A stretch of DNA of 64,000 bases from Phoronis australis. Lineage: Eukaryota; Phoronida; Phoronidae. Where the stretch lies: contig NMRA01000123.1 in NCBI GenBank assembly GCA_002633005.1, positions 464,364-528,363 on the forward strand. The letters are read 5' to 3'. Every line of letters begins with the position of its first letter. Within the stretch, counting starts at the first letter, position 1. Both the position numbers and the translations under genes were made by a program. The notes below the pieces were generated by a model. It was given only the letters and a program-made list of their open reading frames with translations, was not told the origin of the DNA and made no database searches. This document shows, piece by piece, positions 35,961-48,115 of the stretch.

Positions 35961-36613
35961 TATTTTTACTCGTGCTACTGATGTCAATGTTTGCAGATTT
36001 GCTAAGGCGATTAAGTTTCACTAGACATGCTATTTGAAATAACCTTACTTGGTTGTCGCTAAAGTGTCTTCACTTGTACATGTATTTCCGTGTACAAAAG
36101 CTCACTATGGGCAGTGTGAAGAAATAATGACAAATTGGTACCCGACGTAATGCCGCCGCTTCCGCGAACGCTTCTCTTTCTTCCTTTCGCCAACCTATCC
36201 GAGCACACAGGCAAAAACCAACCCTGAAAGTATGCTAATTGCGAAATATCTAACAGGGTGAAATTTTCGTGGCTAATGCATCAACCATTTTGACGGCATT
36301 CCTCTGTCCAGGGTGTGACGCGGACTGTCTGCACTGTTGGGTACCCTCACTACCCAAGTACCGACCGTATAGCAATGGATATCGTGCGAAAATAAATTGT
36401 GCTGCTTGCATAGTGTAAAGACATTGCATAACAATTGATTTTGGAAAGTGTTGGGAACTGTGCTCTTTGTGAAAAATGTGGCAACCGGGACCAGTTTTAA
36501 TTTCTTGAGCCCCACAACCTTATTGCTTAATATCAATAAAATCGCGATTCCGCTATGGAATGATAATTTGAAAGATGTTGATATTTCCAAACCAGACCGT
36601 GCTGATGTCTTAC

Positions 36614-36823
36614 TTGTAACCGGGATGACCTGGACCAGGCTCGTTTCAGAAATAGGTTTTCCATCACTACAGTTGCCGTTCTCACATAATGGTCCCAAAG
36701 TGTAAGCTATACTTTGCACCGGGTAGCTATCATGAAGGGGTTCACACGGTATTTTGATAGCTTTCCCTGGCGACGAGTAAAAATCCTGCGGAGAATCTGA
36801 GTTCAAACTCTTGGCAGCCAAAT
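36614..36823 (-). CDS. Exon 8: Ig2, first half
   Basis: A 210-bp exon, phase 1 at both ends, acceptor TTTCGTTACAG and donor ACAA|GTAAGA. It encodes 70 residues: an N-terminal strand SPQDFYSSPGKAIKIPC carrying the first disulfide Cys, then IAYTL where the core Trp should be (Tyr instead), then a loop with two extra cysteines and an NCS glycosylation site. The frame stays open another 340 bp past the donor, but that translation is unlike Ig. Its partner is exon 9. Confidence 0.65.
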
Positions 36824-39800
36824 CTGTAACGAAAAATTTAATACTCCCTTTAAAAGCAATAGTTCTTATGCAGGTTAATAACAATAACGCAAGATTCTGT
36901 GAGACTAACTGTGACGTCACCGGAACTAGGGAAAAGCTTGTCGTTTGGCCATTTGCCCGATACGTGTACAGAGTGTATTTCTTTTCAGTTTGACTTCGAG
37001 TTTTTAAGCTTTTAGTGTGAAAAATGACAAACAAGCATTGCTGTTATGGGAAATGTAATTCAGGTTCTTGTTATAATATTTCCCATAGAGTTCGTGCTGA
37101 TTTCGTCTCGTGTATTTAACGGGCGATAGCCGAAACCCACTCACCAATTACGAGTTTACACCTAGTCAAAAATACAATCTACACTTACTATCATATAAAA
37201 AAGCGCTTACTTTCTTTAGTAATCCTTTCTGCTTCTACACATATCTTCAATGAAGCATGTTATGAGAATTAAGGTGACTTTAGCGAAGAATTTCAACTCC
37301 ACCTTTGTGGTTACTGTTAACTTACTTTTTCACCGAGCGCACGATTACCACAAAGTATTTCAACTGAGTCAGGTGAGTTAGGCAAACACTGGCTACAGAG
37401 TGAGAGAAGCGCGTAATCTGGCACGTGACAAATGCAAAATAGCATGAGAAGATATCAATTGCAATGTACGATTTGTGTCCCTTGGACTTATGGCTTGATT
37501 TCATGTAGCTTCCCAAAATGGCGCCCGGTGTGAGAAACTTGGGCGAACCGCGACAGATTTTTATGAATATGTTCAAGTTATTTGTAGACTAAACTGTATA
37601 CAGATCATGGTATATGTTAATTATAACTTCATGTGAATATATGCATGTTTCATTTGGTTTTATTTGCTCTGTTTTGAAATAGCTAATTTGTTTGGGAGGC
37701 TACTATCGCCCCTGTACATGTATGCCTACCAGGGTGATTTAAATGCCTAGTTCTGGTCGAGTTCCAATTTAGTCAGTCCGTTCACAGCTTCGCACAAGTC
37801 CACCTTTTCTCCGTCCATTCACAGTTATTCCACGATCCATCAACCACCTCTTAAGTAGTAGTAACACTTTAAATGTAAAATTCTCCATAAAAACTCAGAG
37901 AGATTCAGCACGTGTAGCAAAGACTCGGGTGCAAAACAAGGGCAGTGTGACAGGTTTTGGCCTACTTCCGATGACGTCACATTGACTAACTGGAAACTCG
38001 CAAGTGAGTTATTGACCCAAGGGTTGAGTCAACGATTACGTACAGTTGGAGAAGTTGATACCATTGATCTAATGAAAGCCAGATATTGAATTGAAATAAC
38101 GACACAGTTAGGATGCGCATTCAGCACCCCTCAAGCGTCACCCTCACCGTGATGGAAAATTGTGCTTTGCGAGTTGTAAATAATTGAGATATTGATGGGG
38201 TGAAACAAAGATTAAATGCGGTATTGATTGCATTTTAATTTCCAGCCGTGAAAAGCACGTACTTCGGTTTGACTCGAATGTTTGATTAGAATCGCGAATC
38301 GCGGAAGCCATCGACAACGATAGGTGGGGAAACTTGACGACATAGAAAGATTCTCAAATTATGCGTTCGATGTTTGATAACGACTAGTTTTAAATTTTTT
38401 GCAATGGCACTTCTGCCTTTTTAGAAGTGCTTGCTAAGTCACTAGGAGCTTAGTGCCGCCACGAAGGGTGAATCTTCACGGTCAGTTTTCTCCTTTTTGA
38501 CATTATTCACTACAAAATGGTGCTTCAATTCCAGTTCTTTCCCTTTAAAAGTGTTCACTGTGTGATTTTAAAAGTCTGAGAAATGCTTAAACATACAGAA
38601 GGCTGCTCAATTTCACCTGTCTTAAGGTTTGGTGTGGAAAAGATGTATTTATTTTAGAACAAGGTATATATTTTGGGTACAATGGGTTAAAATCAGTTGA
38701 CCAAGATTTCCGACTGAAGAGTTACTTTTATGGAATTAAACCCTAAAAAAGAGTGGTGTTTTGAAACAAACCCCTACACGAAGGTATGAACCCGCATTCC
38801 GTCACACACAAAAAATTGCCCCCTAGTCAAAGCAAGCTGCTTGTTACCTCTTGGCTTAGACAGAACCGACATTTCGTTGTTGGTTCAGGCAAGGCACTGC
38901 AAATCGAATTACTTGTTGTTTTTATATGCGTAGACTGTAGCAATAACGACACGTCAGCTCTTTGCAAGATGAAAAATCTTTTGTCACATGAGAAATAGTC
39001 GAGGCCGATTTTTAGCGGTAATGATATGAAATACGAATTACATTTCGTCCACAGACGTGGGATTTAAAACAATGTTAATTGCAATTATCAAATGTCATAT
39101 TTTTAAGGAAAAACATGACCTTTGAAATTTCGCTGTCTACGAGTCTTAAACAAGTTGGCTTGGGAATTAGGAGATCAATACATTGGAGTTACTAATAAAA
39201 AATTCTTAACAGTTTTTTGGGGATTTCATTAAAATTTGGTTTAAAAAGATGCAATGACAATAACGGCCAATTGGTATAAAACGGATGTTCATGACGCCAG
39301 TGCGTTTTTTTTTCTTTCTTTCAGAGAGTATATATTTTTACTAGTTGACGCACAGTTGTAGCATGTTTTTGATACATGAGTTAGGATGGAGGTCAGTAAA
39401 TAAGGCTCGAGTAAATTCTCTCGTGGATGAAGAATGATATTTCATTGGCGCTGAGGATGAAAAAAAGACGTGAGTACATTGATGAACTTAGTCATGCGCC
39501 TGCTGACTTAACTGGTGGGAAATTCTGTGTGGGACTGGAAATGTTTGGAGGAGACGTGGAGCCAATGTAGCGTGTGTTTGCAACTGTAGCGGTCATAGCC
39601 TCTAAGATATAACATTTTTCTTTCTCAAGTTGTCAGAGACATTACTCGGGATTGCTACATTTTTGATGAGTTTCCTTGACGTGCAGTGTATTATTTAATT
39701 TGAGACATCCCTGCACCAGGCGTAAGCGCGTTATAACCTAAATTTATAGGAGTCGCTAGTTGCATCTTTGTTGGATGTAACGACGCAGGTTGCCTGGATG

Positions 39801-41222
39801 TCATACCTTGGGCTCACATCAGCCACTTTCCGATAGATGCTTTTCATTATAACGAAGAAAAACAAAGTGATCAATGGACACGTCAACCTACCGATGCATA
39901 TGCGACGAGCTTGTGACCTCTTTTCCCGTGGAATTCCCTCTCAACTAAATTTCCCCAATTGGCCCAGTGACAAGACGTCTGAAATCAGTACCACTGCACA
40001 TGTTGTGACTTTGACACTTGAAATGCAACACGTTCCTTATGCCCGACCACCAACTTGAAGCAGTAAAAGCACGAGAAAATGGGTAGAATAAAGCATGAGA
40101 AGGAGAATTCTGGTGTTTTCTCAAGATATGAAAGGCGCCCTAAGCAGCTAGGTGGGAAATACATTGGACGACTTGATAACTAAGTCTACACGTACAATAT
40201 CAAACACCGGGAAACTTGTTTCAAAAAACTGATGACAGCGTTAAATGACGTTTTCACCCACAAAAGCATGTGACATGCATGGTACGTTTTTTGACGATGA
40301 GACCTATGGAGGCAAAAAGGACAATCACGTACATGTACGTACCGAGACTACGCGAGCTAGCTAATCAATTTCAACGTCGTTTCACAGCTTCCTTTTCTGG
40401 ATTTCGTAGCAAAAGGCAAGACAGTTTTCAATAGTTCGCTCGTGACGCCCACTTTCCTAACTTTTCAATCTATTTCAGATGCTGCAATTTGGGCCAATGG
40501 ACATACGAGCCTGTATATGTTCTTATATTAAGAAATAAATATTAGAAAGCAAGTGTTCTATTACTTTTTTGAATCATGCACGTTTTCATGCTACAAACTT
40601 GGAGGCACAATTGCAATTATGGCTCAGCACCGAGAGTCGGAAATTTTTTAAATCTTATTAGTCTTTTTCATTTCTCATCTGCTCTCGCGCCGCTTTACCC
40701 TGAAGTCCGCAATTTTGGCGAGGGTCACGTGCCCCGTCCTTGCTTCCTACAGCACTAATATGAATGAAATCAACCGACAAACTACTGTACTGTTCAGTCG
40801 AAAAATCACCAGACTACAATTATCTTTTTTCTCTTGCCCTTTACTGGAAAATTGTCAGTGTCCAATCGTTCAATAACCAGAAAGGGTCGACGGGGTACAA
40901 AATGCATTTGCCAAAATTAAATGTAATCGAGAATAGTTCTCGAGTCTACGTACGTGTGCAAAGGTCTTGAATGGAGTTTGGGGTTTGGCATTTTTCGAGT
41001 ATTATTCCAATGAGTACGTCAAGTTTGAGTCCAAATCACTGAGTAAGTTAAGGGTAACCTTTAGAGATGACGGGTACTGAACATGGGTGTCGACAGTCAA
41101 TCTTGGGGGAATTTTGAGCGAGTTGGAACCATTCTCTCGACATCGCCATGATCATTCTGGCGGTGATGGCGAATTCGAGAGTATACAACATTCACACTTG
41201 TCTCACAAAAGAGGTCGCTTAC
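36824..41222 (-). other. Intron 7 (4.4 kb)
   Basis: Contains a SAP-like fragment (37769-37866). An 84-codon open frame at 37322-37576 and scattered GTAAG words were checked and do not make a phase-compatible exon. Nothing else recognised. Confidence 0.5.
37769..37866 (-). pseudogene. SAP-domain-like fragment
   Basis: About 30 codons read LLLKRWLMDRGITVNGRRK then GGLVR before a stop. This matches the SAP helix-loop-helix pattern (leucine-rich helix, RG-x-x-x-x-G, K, LV-x-R). SAP motifs bind DNA and are common in invertebrate mobile elements. With no flanking coding sequence it is probably a relic. Confidence 0.4.
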
Positions 41223-41434
41223 AGATCACTCGAAGATGAGCGGGGCCCGACATATCTGCTCCGTGAAGATTTTTCACTTGACAATGGTAAAGGTCAGCAT
41301 CGTCGGTGGGATGGACACGTGATATGATGAGCCGGCTTCCTTCATTTACTGTCCTGTACTTCTCGATGCTTGTGTTTAATTTTACTGGGTAGTGATCGTG
41401 ATAGTACGAACGTTTTCCTTTCCACCAACTTATT
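41223..41434 (-). CDS. Exon 7: Ig1, second half
   Basis: A 212-bp exon with no ATG, entering in phase 2 (acceptor ACGACTCAG) and leaving in phase 1 (donor GATCT|GTAAGC). It encodes the C to G strands of a textbook I-set Ig: the core Trp (ISWWKG), SRLIISRVHPTDDADLYHC with the second disulfide Cys, then NLHG and the last strand HLRVI. Joined to exon 6 it makes a complete Ig domain of about 107 residues with both cysteines and the Trp. It ties the EGF half of the gene to the Ig/PAN half. Confidence 0.88.
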
Positions 41435-42954
41435 CTGAGTCGTGGGAAACAAAGGAGTAATTAGCATATAAGCAGGGCCTTAAAAATTGCTTTTGCATGA
41501 TATCCAAGCTCTCATTCACTCCCTTGCATACACGCACCAGTAAAGCCGAGCTCAGAGGAGTAAGAGGCATCTTTGCACAATGCTCGATTGTCAGCCATTA
41601 AAGTCAGGATTCGAGCTTGAGCATCCCAAACGGGAGTCCAACTCAAAGCACTGAGCCACACTTTGTCCTTGTAAAGAGGGATTAGTGACGCTGAAATTTA
41701 CGGACTCACAAGTTCCGTGTGCTATTTCTCAGCAAGAGGTACGTGCCTATGCCTGCTGTTTGGTCTTCTAGAGAATTCGACTTCTATTTTCAGGGGCCCG
41801 TTTGATGGAGCTTTTTTCGTCTGAACTAACACCGAAATCAAGCCAACTTCAATTTTTAAACACCAAAACTATGGCCGAAATCGGTTTAAGCTAACACCGA
41901 AAGTTATTCAGCTACGGAATAGGCTGAAAACTGAACTTCTAGTCTAAATGGCCGAACTTTACAACTAATGTCACTGTGAATTGTTGAAAAACAAATGTTT
42001 TAGATATATTTCGAAGTCTAATGTCCATGAACAATGTCCAATTGAAGATGGTGTGCTTCCGATTAGAGAACCCGCAAACCAAACTGAGTCTATGTAGTGA
42101 GCTTTCACTTCACATGTAAAAAGATATCTTCCACTTAAACCAGGGAGATCTCATGCCGAATGAGGACTCGACCATATCCAAAGTCTTGCAAATAACCGCC
42201 ATCGAAATTTTAAAAAGCAAGATTTTTCTTCAAACCGTAATTCACAAACTGTGTCGCTAAGTGTTGTGAATTCACAACTGACTGCAAAGACGCAGATTGT
42301 TTGGTCACGCAGTCACAAACAGAATTATTTTCTAAGTGAGGGGCATACCCAACACCGTCCTGGAGTTCATCAAATGGTCTATTATGAAGTTTTATCTTAA
42401 TTTAAACACATTTTTGGTCTAAAAAAAGTATTTCAACACTTTAAGTCTTTTAAAAGAAGCACTTTTTATGGACCGGGTTCTTGAGCTCCAGGGCACGAGA
42501 TCGGGACTCTTAACACATACAGTACTTAAATACTCCACTCAACCTTGTTCAAGCTTACAAAACTATTCGCAAATCCCGAGGTATGAGGTTTTCATCGAAA
42601 CCACTGCCAGAGTCCCAACGACTAAGTCGATTAGATAACTTATCTATACACGTGTAGTTTTGGTTCTCTCACAAATTAAGGGAATCACCCCCAGAGGACT
42701 TAAGTTACTTCGCTGCGTGAAGGAAAACCACACTTACTGAGTTCGTACAATGGCCATGTGTCACACAAAAGAATTTTATTAAGATATCTTAAGAGATTTA
42801 GTAGATTTTAGTATGCCTGTTGTTACGAAACTAGCGAAAATTTTAAAAATTATTATGTATATTTTTCTGTTATCGGCGTTGTACTTAATGGGTGGATGAC
42901 TGTCTCCACCGTTGTTGTTTTTACCAGTGCGATACTGAGGAGTTGCGAGGAAAG

Positions 42955-43056
42955 TCCGTCAGACGTGAAAAGATGCGTTTGTGGAGGCTGTAGTAACAGC
43001 AACTTTACTCAGAACGTCTATGTGTTCAAATTTTGTAAATACATGCATAGAAAAAC
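42955..43056 (+). pseudogene. THAP domain N-terminal fragment cut by a retrotransposon
   Basis: Reads KRCVCGGCSNSNFTQNVYVF, the start of a THAP C2CH domain, then meets the left LTR of the Ty3/gypsy element at 43057. The sequence on the other side of the element (47402 on) does not obviously continue the domain, so this may be a first coding exon ending at a GTAAATAC donor (43036) or a relic. Confidence 0.45.
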
Positions 43057-43212
43057 TGTTAACGTTGATGATCCCAGATTCGATTCGAGTCCGTTCTTAA
43101 AAGACACACTACAGCCATTTTTGAGGAAGTCACTTGGTATCTATTTTTCAGACAGCGGAGAGCGTACATCAAACAACACGCCATCTAGCGGTCGCAATAC
43201 ATAATCTTTACA
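43057..43212 (-). repeat. 3' LTR of the Ty3/gypsy element
   Basis: 156 bp, about 95% identical to the 5' LTR by eye. The purine-rich GAGGGGAAGGG just before it on the minus strand (43213-43223) is the likely polypurine tract for plus-strand priming. Confidence 0.9.
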
Positions 43213-43269
43213 CCCTTCCCCTCAAGCTTGGAAAACTTAACTACAGGAACAACAAACAGTTTTACAAGT

Positions 43270-44283
43270 TCAACCTGTCCGGGGGCTTAACATTTCTGAG
43301 CGAACGTCTAAGAGCCGGTACTGGCGGAGCTTCCGGAAAACAGGCACAGATGCTGAGGGTGATTCCACGACATCCCTGTTAGATTCGGGAACAATGGGTG
43401 AACTCAACATATCATCAGGGCTTGTCGCTGAATCAGGCACATTAACATTAGGCACAGGTTCAATCATTACCAGAAGACAAATGATAGTTACTTCTACACT
43501 TCTATCATGCAAACTGGGAGATGTACAATCTAGCTGCATCTGGTCAACATGACGTCTGTAATATTTGTCATTGACAGATTTCACCAAATACATGCGAGAC
43601 CCTAAACTTTCCATAATGATACCTGGCAACTTATTAGGGCCAACACCAAAGTTTTGAAACAGAACCTTATCACCAATCTCAAATACACGTAATTTACCAG
43701 ATTTGTGATTTTCACATTGAAAAGCTTGTTTAGTTTTGACTCGGCTAGTGAAATCAGGTTTCACTCTGTTTAAAGCAGTCATTAATCTACGATTCATAAG
43801 CAACTCTGCGTGTGTAACTCCCGTCACAGAATGTGGTCGTGTTCTGTAGCTCAGTAAAACCCGTGACAAACGTGTTTCGAGCGACCCTTCTGCGACACGC
43901 TTCAAACCATTCTTGATAATCTGCACTGCCCTTTCTGCAGCGTCGTTCGATGCAGGCTTAAATGGCGCACTAGTGACATGCTTAATACCGTTTTTCACAA
44001 GAAAATCTTGGAATGTCCGACTAATAAATGCACTAACATTATCTGAAACAATGGTATCAGGCAAACCATGGGTTGCAAAAATACGACGTAATTTCTCAAT
44101 GGTCAACTCAGCAGTAATGCTGCTCATGGTACATGACTCAATCCATTTAGAGTAGGCATCAATGACTATGAGAAAATACGTACCGAGAAATGGTCCAGCA
44201 AAATCAATATGAAGACTTTCCCAAGGTGCGGTAGGGAGCTGCCACATGCTCAATGGTGCCTCAGCAGGTTTCTTACTCAACAT
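43270..44283 (-). pseudogene. Integrase catalytic core and C-terminal region
   Basis: Reads HIDFAGPF, then SDNVSAF and NDAAERAVQIIK, the three acidic residues of the D,D-35-E integrase core, followed by a chromatin- or DNA-binding tail with GDKVLFQNFG. It is open for 337 codons but in a frame different from the zinc-binding part, which meets a stop at 44277. Confidence 0.85.
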
Positions 44284-46185
44284 TTAACAAGTTTTACATT
44301 TCCTAACAACATCACTGAATCTAAACCAGGCCACCAAACATAGTTTCTACTCAAAGATTTCATAGCACAAATACCAGGATGTGCATCATGTAACTCATCT
44401 AAAATCTTAACACGACCTTGCGGGGGAATAATCACACGTGATCCCCACAAAACTAAGTTGTCTTGTACACTTAGTTCAAGCTTCCTGCTTACATAGGGTG
44501 TCAAATCATCAAGTAACTCAGGTGGTAACTTATCCCAACTACCTGACATAATACATGACTTAACAGTAGATAACACAGGTCACGACTTGTCCAAAGTCTC
44601 AACTGCGATGCAGATACAGGAGATTCACTATTTTGTAATGTTTGCAACAACAAAACCAGATCACCAGGGGTAGGAGTGTTTACCTCCTGAAACGGCAATG
44701 GCAATCTACTGAGAGCATCTGCAACACAATTGGGTGATCCCTTACGATAACAAATACAGTAATCATAACCTGACAACGTCAAGGCCCAACGCTGCATTCT
44801 GGCAGACGCCATAGGAGGTATAGATTCTGTCCCATGTAAAAGGGTTAAAAGGGGTTTGTGATCTGTTTCTAGTGCTAATTTACGACCCCAAACATACTGG
44901 TGCATTTTCTTAACAGCGAAAACACAAGCTAGACCCTCCTTGTCAACCATCCCATAGTTTCGTTCGGCCTTGTTCAAAGATCTAGATGCATATGCAATAG
45001 GCGATTCAATTCCATCAGGGTTTATGCGAGACAAAGTGCAACCTAAACCATACGAAGACGCATCACACGACAGTAGTAATGGTTTATCAGGGTCATAATG
45101 AACTAACAATGGAGATGAACACAGCAGTTCCTTCGCACCATCAAATGCCCTCTGACACTCTGCCGACCAAAACCAAGTTTGATTACGCCTCAACAACCGA
45201 TGAAGAGGTTCAAGTGATGTACTCAAATCACGCAAAAAAGATCCATAATGGTTTAGCATACCCAAAAAGGCTTTGAGTTCAGAGGCATTTGATGGTACGG
45301 GAGCATTCAAGATAGCTTTAACACGATCCTGAGTAGGGCGAAGTCCTTCAGAGGTGACGCGACGACCCAAATACAACCTCTGACTGCATCAGTGAATACT
45401 TGTCTTTACGGAGCCGAAGACCGGATTCTGAGAAACGATGCAGTACTTCACGCAGATTGTCTAAGTGTTCCCTATCATCAACGCCAGTAACAAGCACGTC
45501 ATCAAGGTACACAACTACGTGCGAGATACCTTTCAACAATGTTTCCATATGGCGTTGAAACAGACCTAATACCAAACGGACACCTGTTGTAGACAAACAA
45601 TCCGGGGTGTGTGTAAATAGTGGTATACATTTTGGACTGCTCGTCCAACTCAAGTTGGTTGTAAGCGTTCGACATGTCCAACTTCGTGAACTTCTGTCCA
45701 CCGGCTAATGACGCAAACAAATCGTCCATACACGGAATCGTATAGCGGTCTAACTGAGAAACTTTGTTCACAGTTAATTTGTAGTCACCACAGATACGCA
45801 ATGACTGACCATCAGCCTTGATAACTGGCACAATGGGCGCAGCCCAATCAATGAACTCAACTGGTTTAACGATGTCAAGCCTCTGCAAACGATGCAACTC
45901 CTCTTCTATTCTAATGCGCATAGCATGAGGCACAGAGCGAGCTTTGCAGAACAGTGGTGTGACGTCAGGGTCCACATGAATTTTAGCCTTCACATCGCGC
46001 AAAGTACCTAAAACCGGTTCGAACAAAGTTGGAAATTCATCCAACACATTTTTAGACACATCAACAGAGTTGACTGGTGTTCCTTGCATGTTGAACTCGC
46101 GCAACCAACTGCGACCCAACAACGTTGGACCTGCACTCTCCACAATCCACAACTTCAGATCCTCGACACAACCTCGGTATTTCAC
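44277..46185 (-). pseudogene. pol: Reverse transcriptase, RNase H and integrase zinc domain (frameshifted)
   Basis: The frame holding residues such as LLGRSWL and the RT motif KLDMSNAYNQLEL runs to about 45502. RT motif C (VVVYLDDVLVTG) lies in another frame at 45348-45701. RNase H (LLSCDASSYGLGC, NYGMVDKEGLACVF, ETDHKPL) is in a third frame at 44501-45376. The integrase H2C2 region (LHDAHPGICAMKSL, WWPGLD) is at 44277-44576. The catalytic motifs are intact but cannot be read as one protein, so the copy is inactive. Confidence 0.85.
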
Positions 46186-46227
46186 AGAAACAATGCATGA
46201 ACCGGCAACCGGTATCGGTTCCTTAAT

Positions 46228-47226
46228 TTACGTACGCAATGGCAACTCTTCTGGATGCGAATCATCACTCCACGTCTCGAAAAATGTGTCACGAGACATA
46301 AGTGAACGACTGGAACCATTGTCAACCTCCATGGTAACAGGTATTCCATTAAGAGTCAATGTCAACCTGTCTGGCTCATCACCGATAGTTTCATTTATGT
46401 GATACACACCATAGGCATCCACCTCCTGTGTGTCCTCTTGAGACGTTTCTTGAGAGCCTGGAGACACAGATACATGGTGGGTTGAATGACATACCTTTTT
46501 AATGTGCCCTATCTTACTACATTTGTAACATGTGGCATTTATGAACCGGCACTCATGAACCTTGTGCTTGCCTTTGCAACGCCAGCATGATCCATTGAAG
46601 TTTGACGGTGTGGAGCTATTTCCACGAGTTCTACGAGGTGCAGGGTTGGGCTTGGGTTTCACCCCACCTTCAGCTCCAGCTACTTTGTGAACATCTTGCG
46701 GTGCTGGGCGGATTTCTTTAGAGTCCTTCTTCGCCGCCTCCATAGCAACCACAATGTCAACGGCATCTTGAAACTTCAAGTTTTTCTCCCGTAAGACACG
46801 TTGTTGCATTTTATCTGAGTAAAGGCCCATAACCAACTGGTCTCTTAGACGCTCCTCAAGTGTAGTTTTAAAATCACAGTGAATACTTAGGGTTTTCAAC
46901 GCCGCAATATAATCACGGGTGGACTCTGTGGGCTTTTGTATCTTTTTCATGAATCGGAAACGTTCCATAATCACCACCGGTTTTGGAGAGTAATGTTCTT
47001 TCAGCGTAGCGACGCATTGTTGAAACGTTTTGTCCTTAGGGGCTGCCGGAGACACCAATGTTTTCAACAGATCATAAGCCGTTTCACCGATAACGGCTAA
47101 AAAACAACTAACATGTTTTCCGGAGGGCAAATCATTTGCCTCGAAATACGCCTCCAATCGTTCGATGTATGACTCAAAGTTAGTTGATTCTGTTAATGGA
47201 GATATTGATCCAATTAAAGACGACAT
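46228..47226 (-). pseudogene. gag: gag and protease of the Ty3/gypsy element
   Basis: ATG at 47226 follows the LTR by 18 bp. The Gag capsid part (about residues 1-190) precedes two CCHC-type zinc knuckles (CWRCKGKHKVHEC and CYKCSKIGHIKKVC), the RNA-binding nucleocapsid. A protease start follows with VEVDNGSS where Ty3/gypsy enzymes have D-T/S-G, so the second active-site residue is changed. The frame ends in a stop at 46228 although the polymerase continues in the same frame, which cuts the Gag-Pol product. Confidence 0.85.
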
Positions 47227-47244
47227 TTTTATCTCGTCGCCAAC

Positions 47245-47401
47245 TGTTAACGTTGATGATCCCAGATTCGATTCGAGTCCGTTCTTAAAAGACACACTAC
47301 AGCCATTTTTGAGGAAGTCACTTGACATCTATTTTGCAGGCAGCGGAGAGCGTACATCAAACAACACGTCATCTAGCGGTCACAATACATAATCTATTAC
47401 A
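47245..47401 (-). repeat. 5' LTR of the Ty3/gypsy element
   Basis: 157 bp; on the minus strand it begins TGTAATAGATT and ends AACGTTAACA, the TG...CA ends of LTRs. Directly after it GTTGGCGACGAGA is the candidate primer-binding site; I do not assign the tRNA. Confidence 0.9.
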
Positions 47402-47406
47402 AAAAC

Positions 47407-48024
47407 TGAACTGAAATACATGTAGAATCGGTTTGTGCGCCGCACGAGAGTGTGGAATGTCAGCCGTGCAGAGCAGGTGATTCAATCGGGAGCTACACTT
47501 ATTTCAACGCGTTTAAAGGCATCGTGTTTCGACCACACACAAAAGCGGCGTTGCGATGGAAGTCTCTCCACCTTGTAAGTGTATTTGAAAGTTTTATAGA
47601 AAAACGAGCAAATCGTCCTCGTCTTCTGATCAACTGTGTTCCGCCATTGCAATTGATTGTCAAGTGGCCAAACGTCTTCCACACCTTACATCATTTGAGA
47701 GGAAACTTGGAAACAACTAACTTTTCTTCAAAATTAAAAAATCGCTACTGCTTGACATATAAGTGATTATTTACTTAGATTTAATGGCATTCTTTCATTT
47801 TAGCTAACTGAAACCTCAAAAACTGAGAAAATGCACGGTGGAAAATCTTAAAAGGTGGTATCCGTTCCTTGAGGACGAACGGTTTGCGCTAAAAGTGCAT
47901 ATACTCAATCGTATGTTCTCTTCACCGTTTGGTCTTATTTGTCCAGCACGTGACCTTGATGTCGCCAGAACAACGTAAGCGGTTACACGCGTAGGCTGAA
48001 TTTCAAATAGTACCATCTTCTTAC
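47407..48024. other. Intron stretch between retrotransposon and alternative first exon
   Basis: Open frames on both strands at 47452-47766 resemble nothing known. No feature called. Confidence 0.4.
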
Positions 48025-48079
48025 CTTGGGTCATTATAACCAATGCGAAAACAATAGACAACGCGATTAGCAAGTTCAA
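48025..48079 (-). CDS. Possible alternative first exon with signal peptide
   Basis: ATG at 48079 opens an 18-residue hydrophobic peptide (MNLLIALSIVFALVIMTQ) that looks like a secretion signal, then CAAG|GTAAGAAG, a good donor in phase 1. It lies inside intron 6. It cannot join Ig1's second half (phase 2) in frame, but joins exon 8 (phase 1) with a fitting Asp at the seam, which would give a secreted Ig2-to-PAN form without vWA, EGF and Ig1. A 12-bp tandem repeat lies just upstream. It could also be chance, or the first exon of another gene. Confidence 0.5.
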
Positions 48080-48115
48080 AGAAGGCGAAGTACATTCAGT
48101 AATACGTCAACAGTG

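Larger units (their letters stand above)
32045..36613 (-). other. Intron 8 (4.6 kb), splits Ig2
   Basis: Holds a GIY-YIG-type fragment (32773-32910), the inverted-repeat element 32995-34617, one copy of the fold-back family (35085-35790) with a 50-bp palindrome, and a run of gcggtcctgttt-like words at about 35775-35960. No further exon seen. Confidence 0.6.
43057..47401 (-). mobile_element. Ty3/gypsy LTR retrotransposon, disabled
   Basis: A 4345-bp element with two LTRs flanked by a 5-bp target duplication (aaaac at 43052-43056 and 47402-47406). The coding order on the minus strand is gag, protease, reverse transcriptase, RNase H, integrase, the Ty3/gypsy order. The reading frame is broken by an in-frame stop after protease, at least three frame changes in the polymerase part and further breaks before the integrase core. 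The LTRs differ by six substitutions and one indel in about 156 bp, so the insertion is not recent. It sits in the intron that splits Ig1, in the same orientation as the host gene. Confidence 0.92.

Noticed and set aside
36273-36613. Continuation of exon 8 past its donor in the long open frame
   Set aside because: The translation after GTAAGA has no Ig pattern, and the phase-1 donor joins exon 9 with the expected F strand.
37322-37576. 84-codon open frame near 37.4 kb as an exon
   Set aside because: Its donor would be phase 2, and the next exon (36614-36823) starts in phase 1; no domain is recognisable.
39837-40058. Phase-2 acceptor followed by Trp near 40060 as partner of Ig1's first half
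   Set aside because: The distance from Trp to the next Cys is far too short for an Ig; 41223-41434 is a complete match instead.
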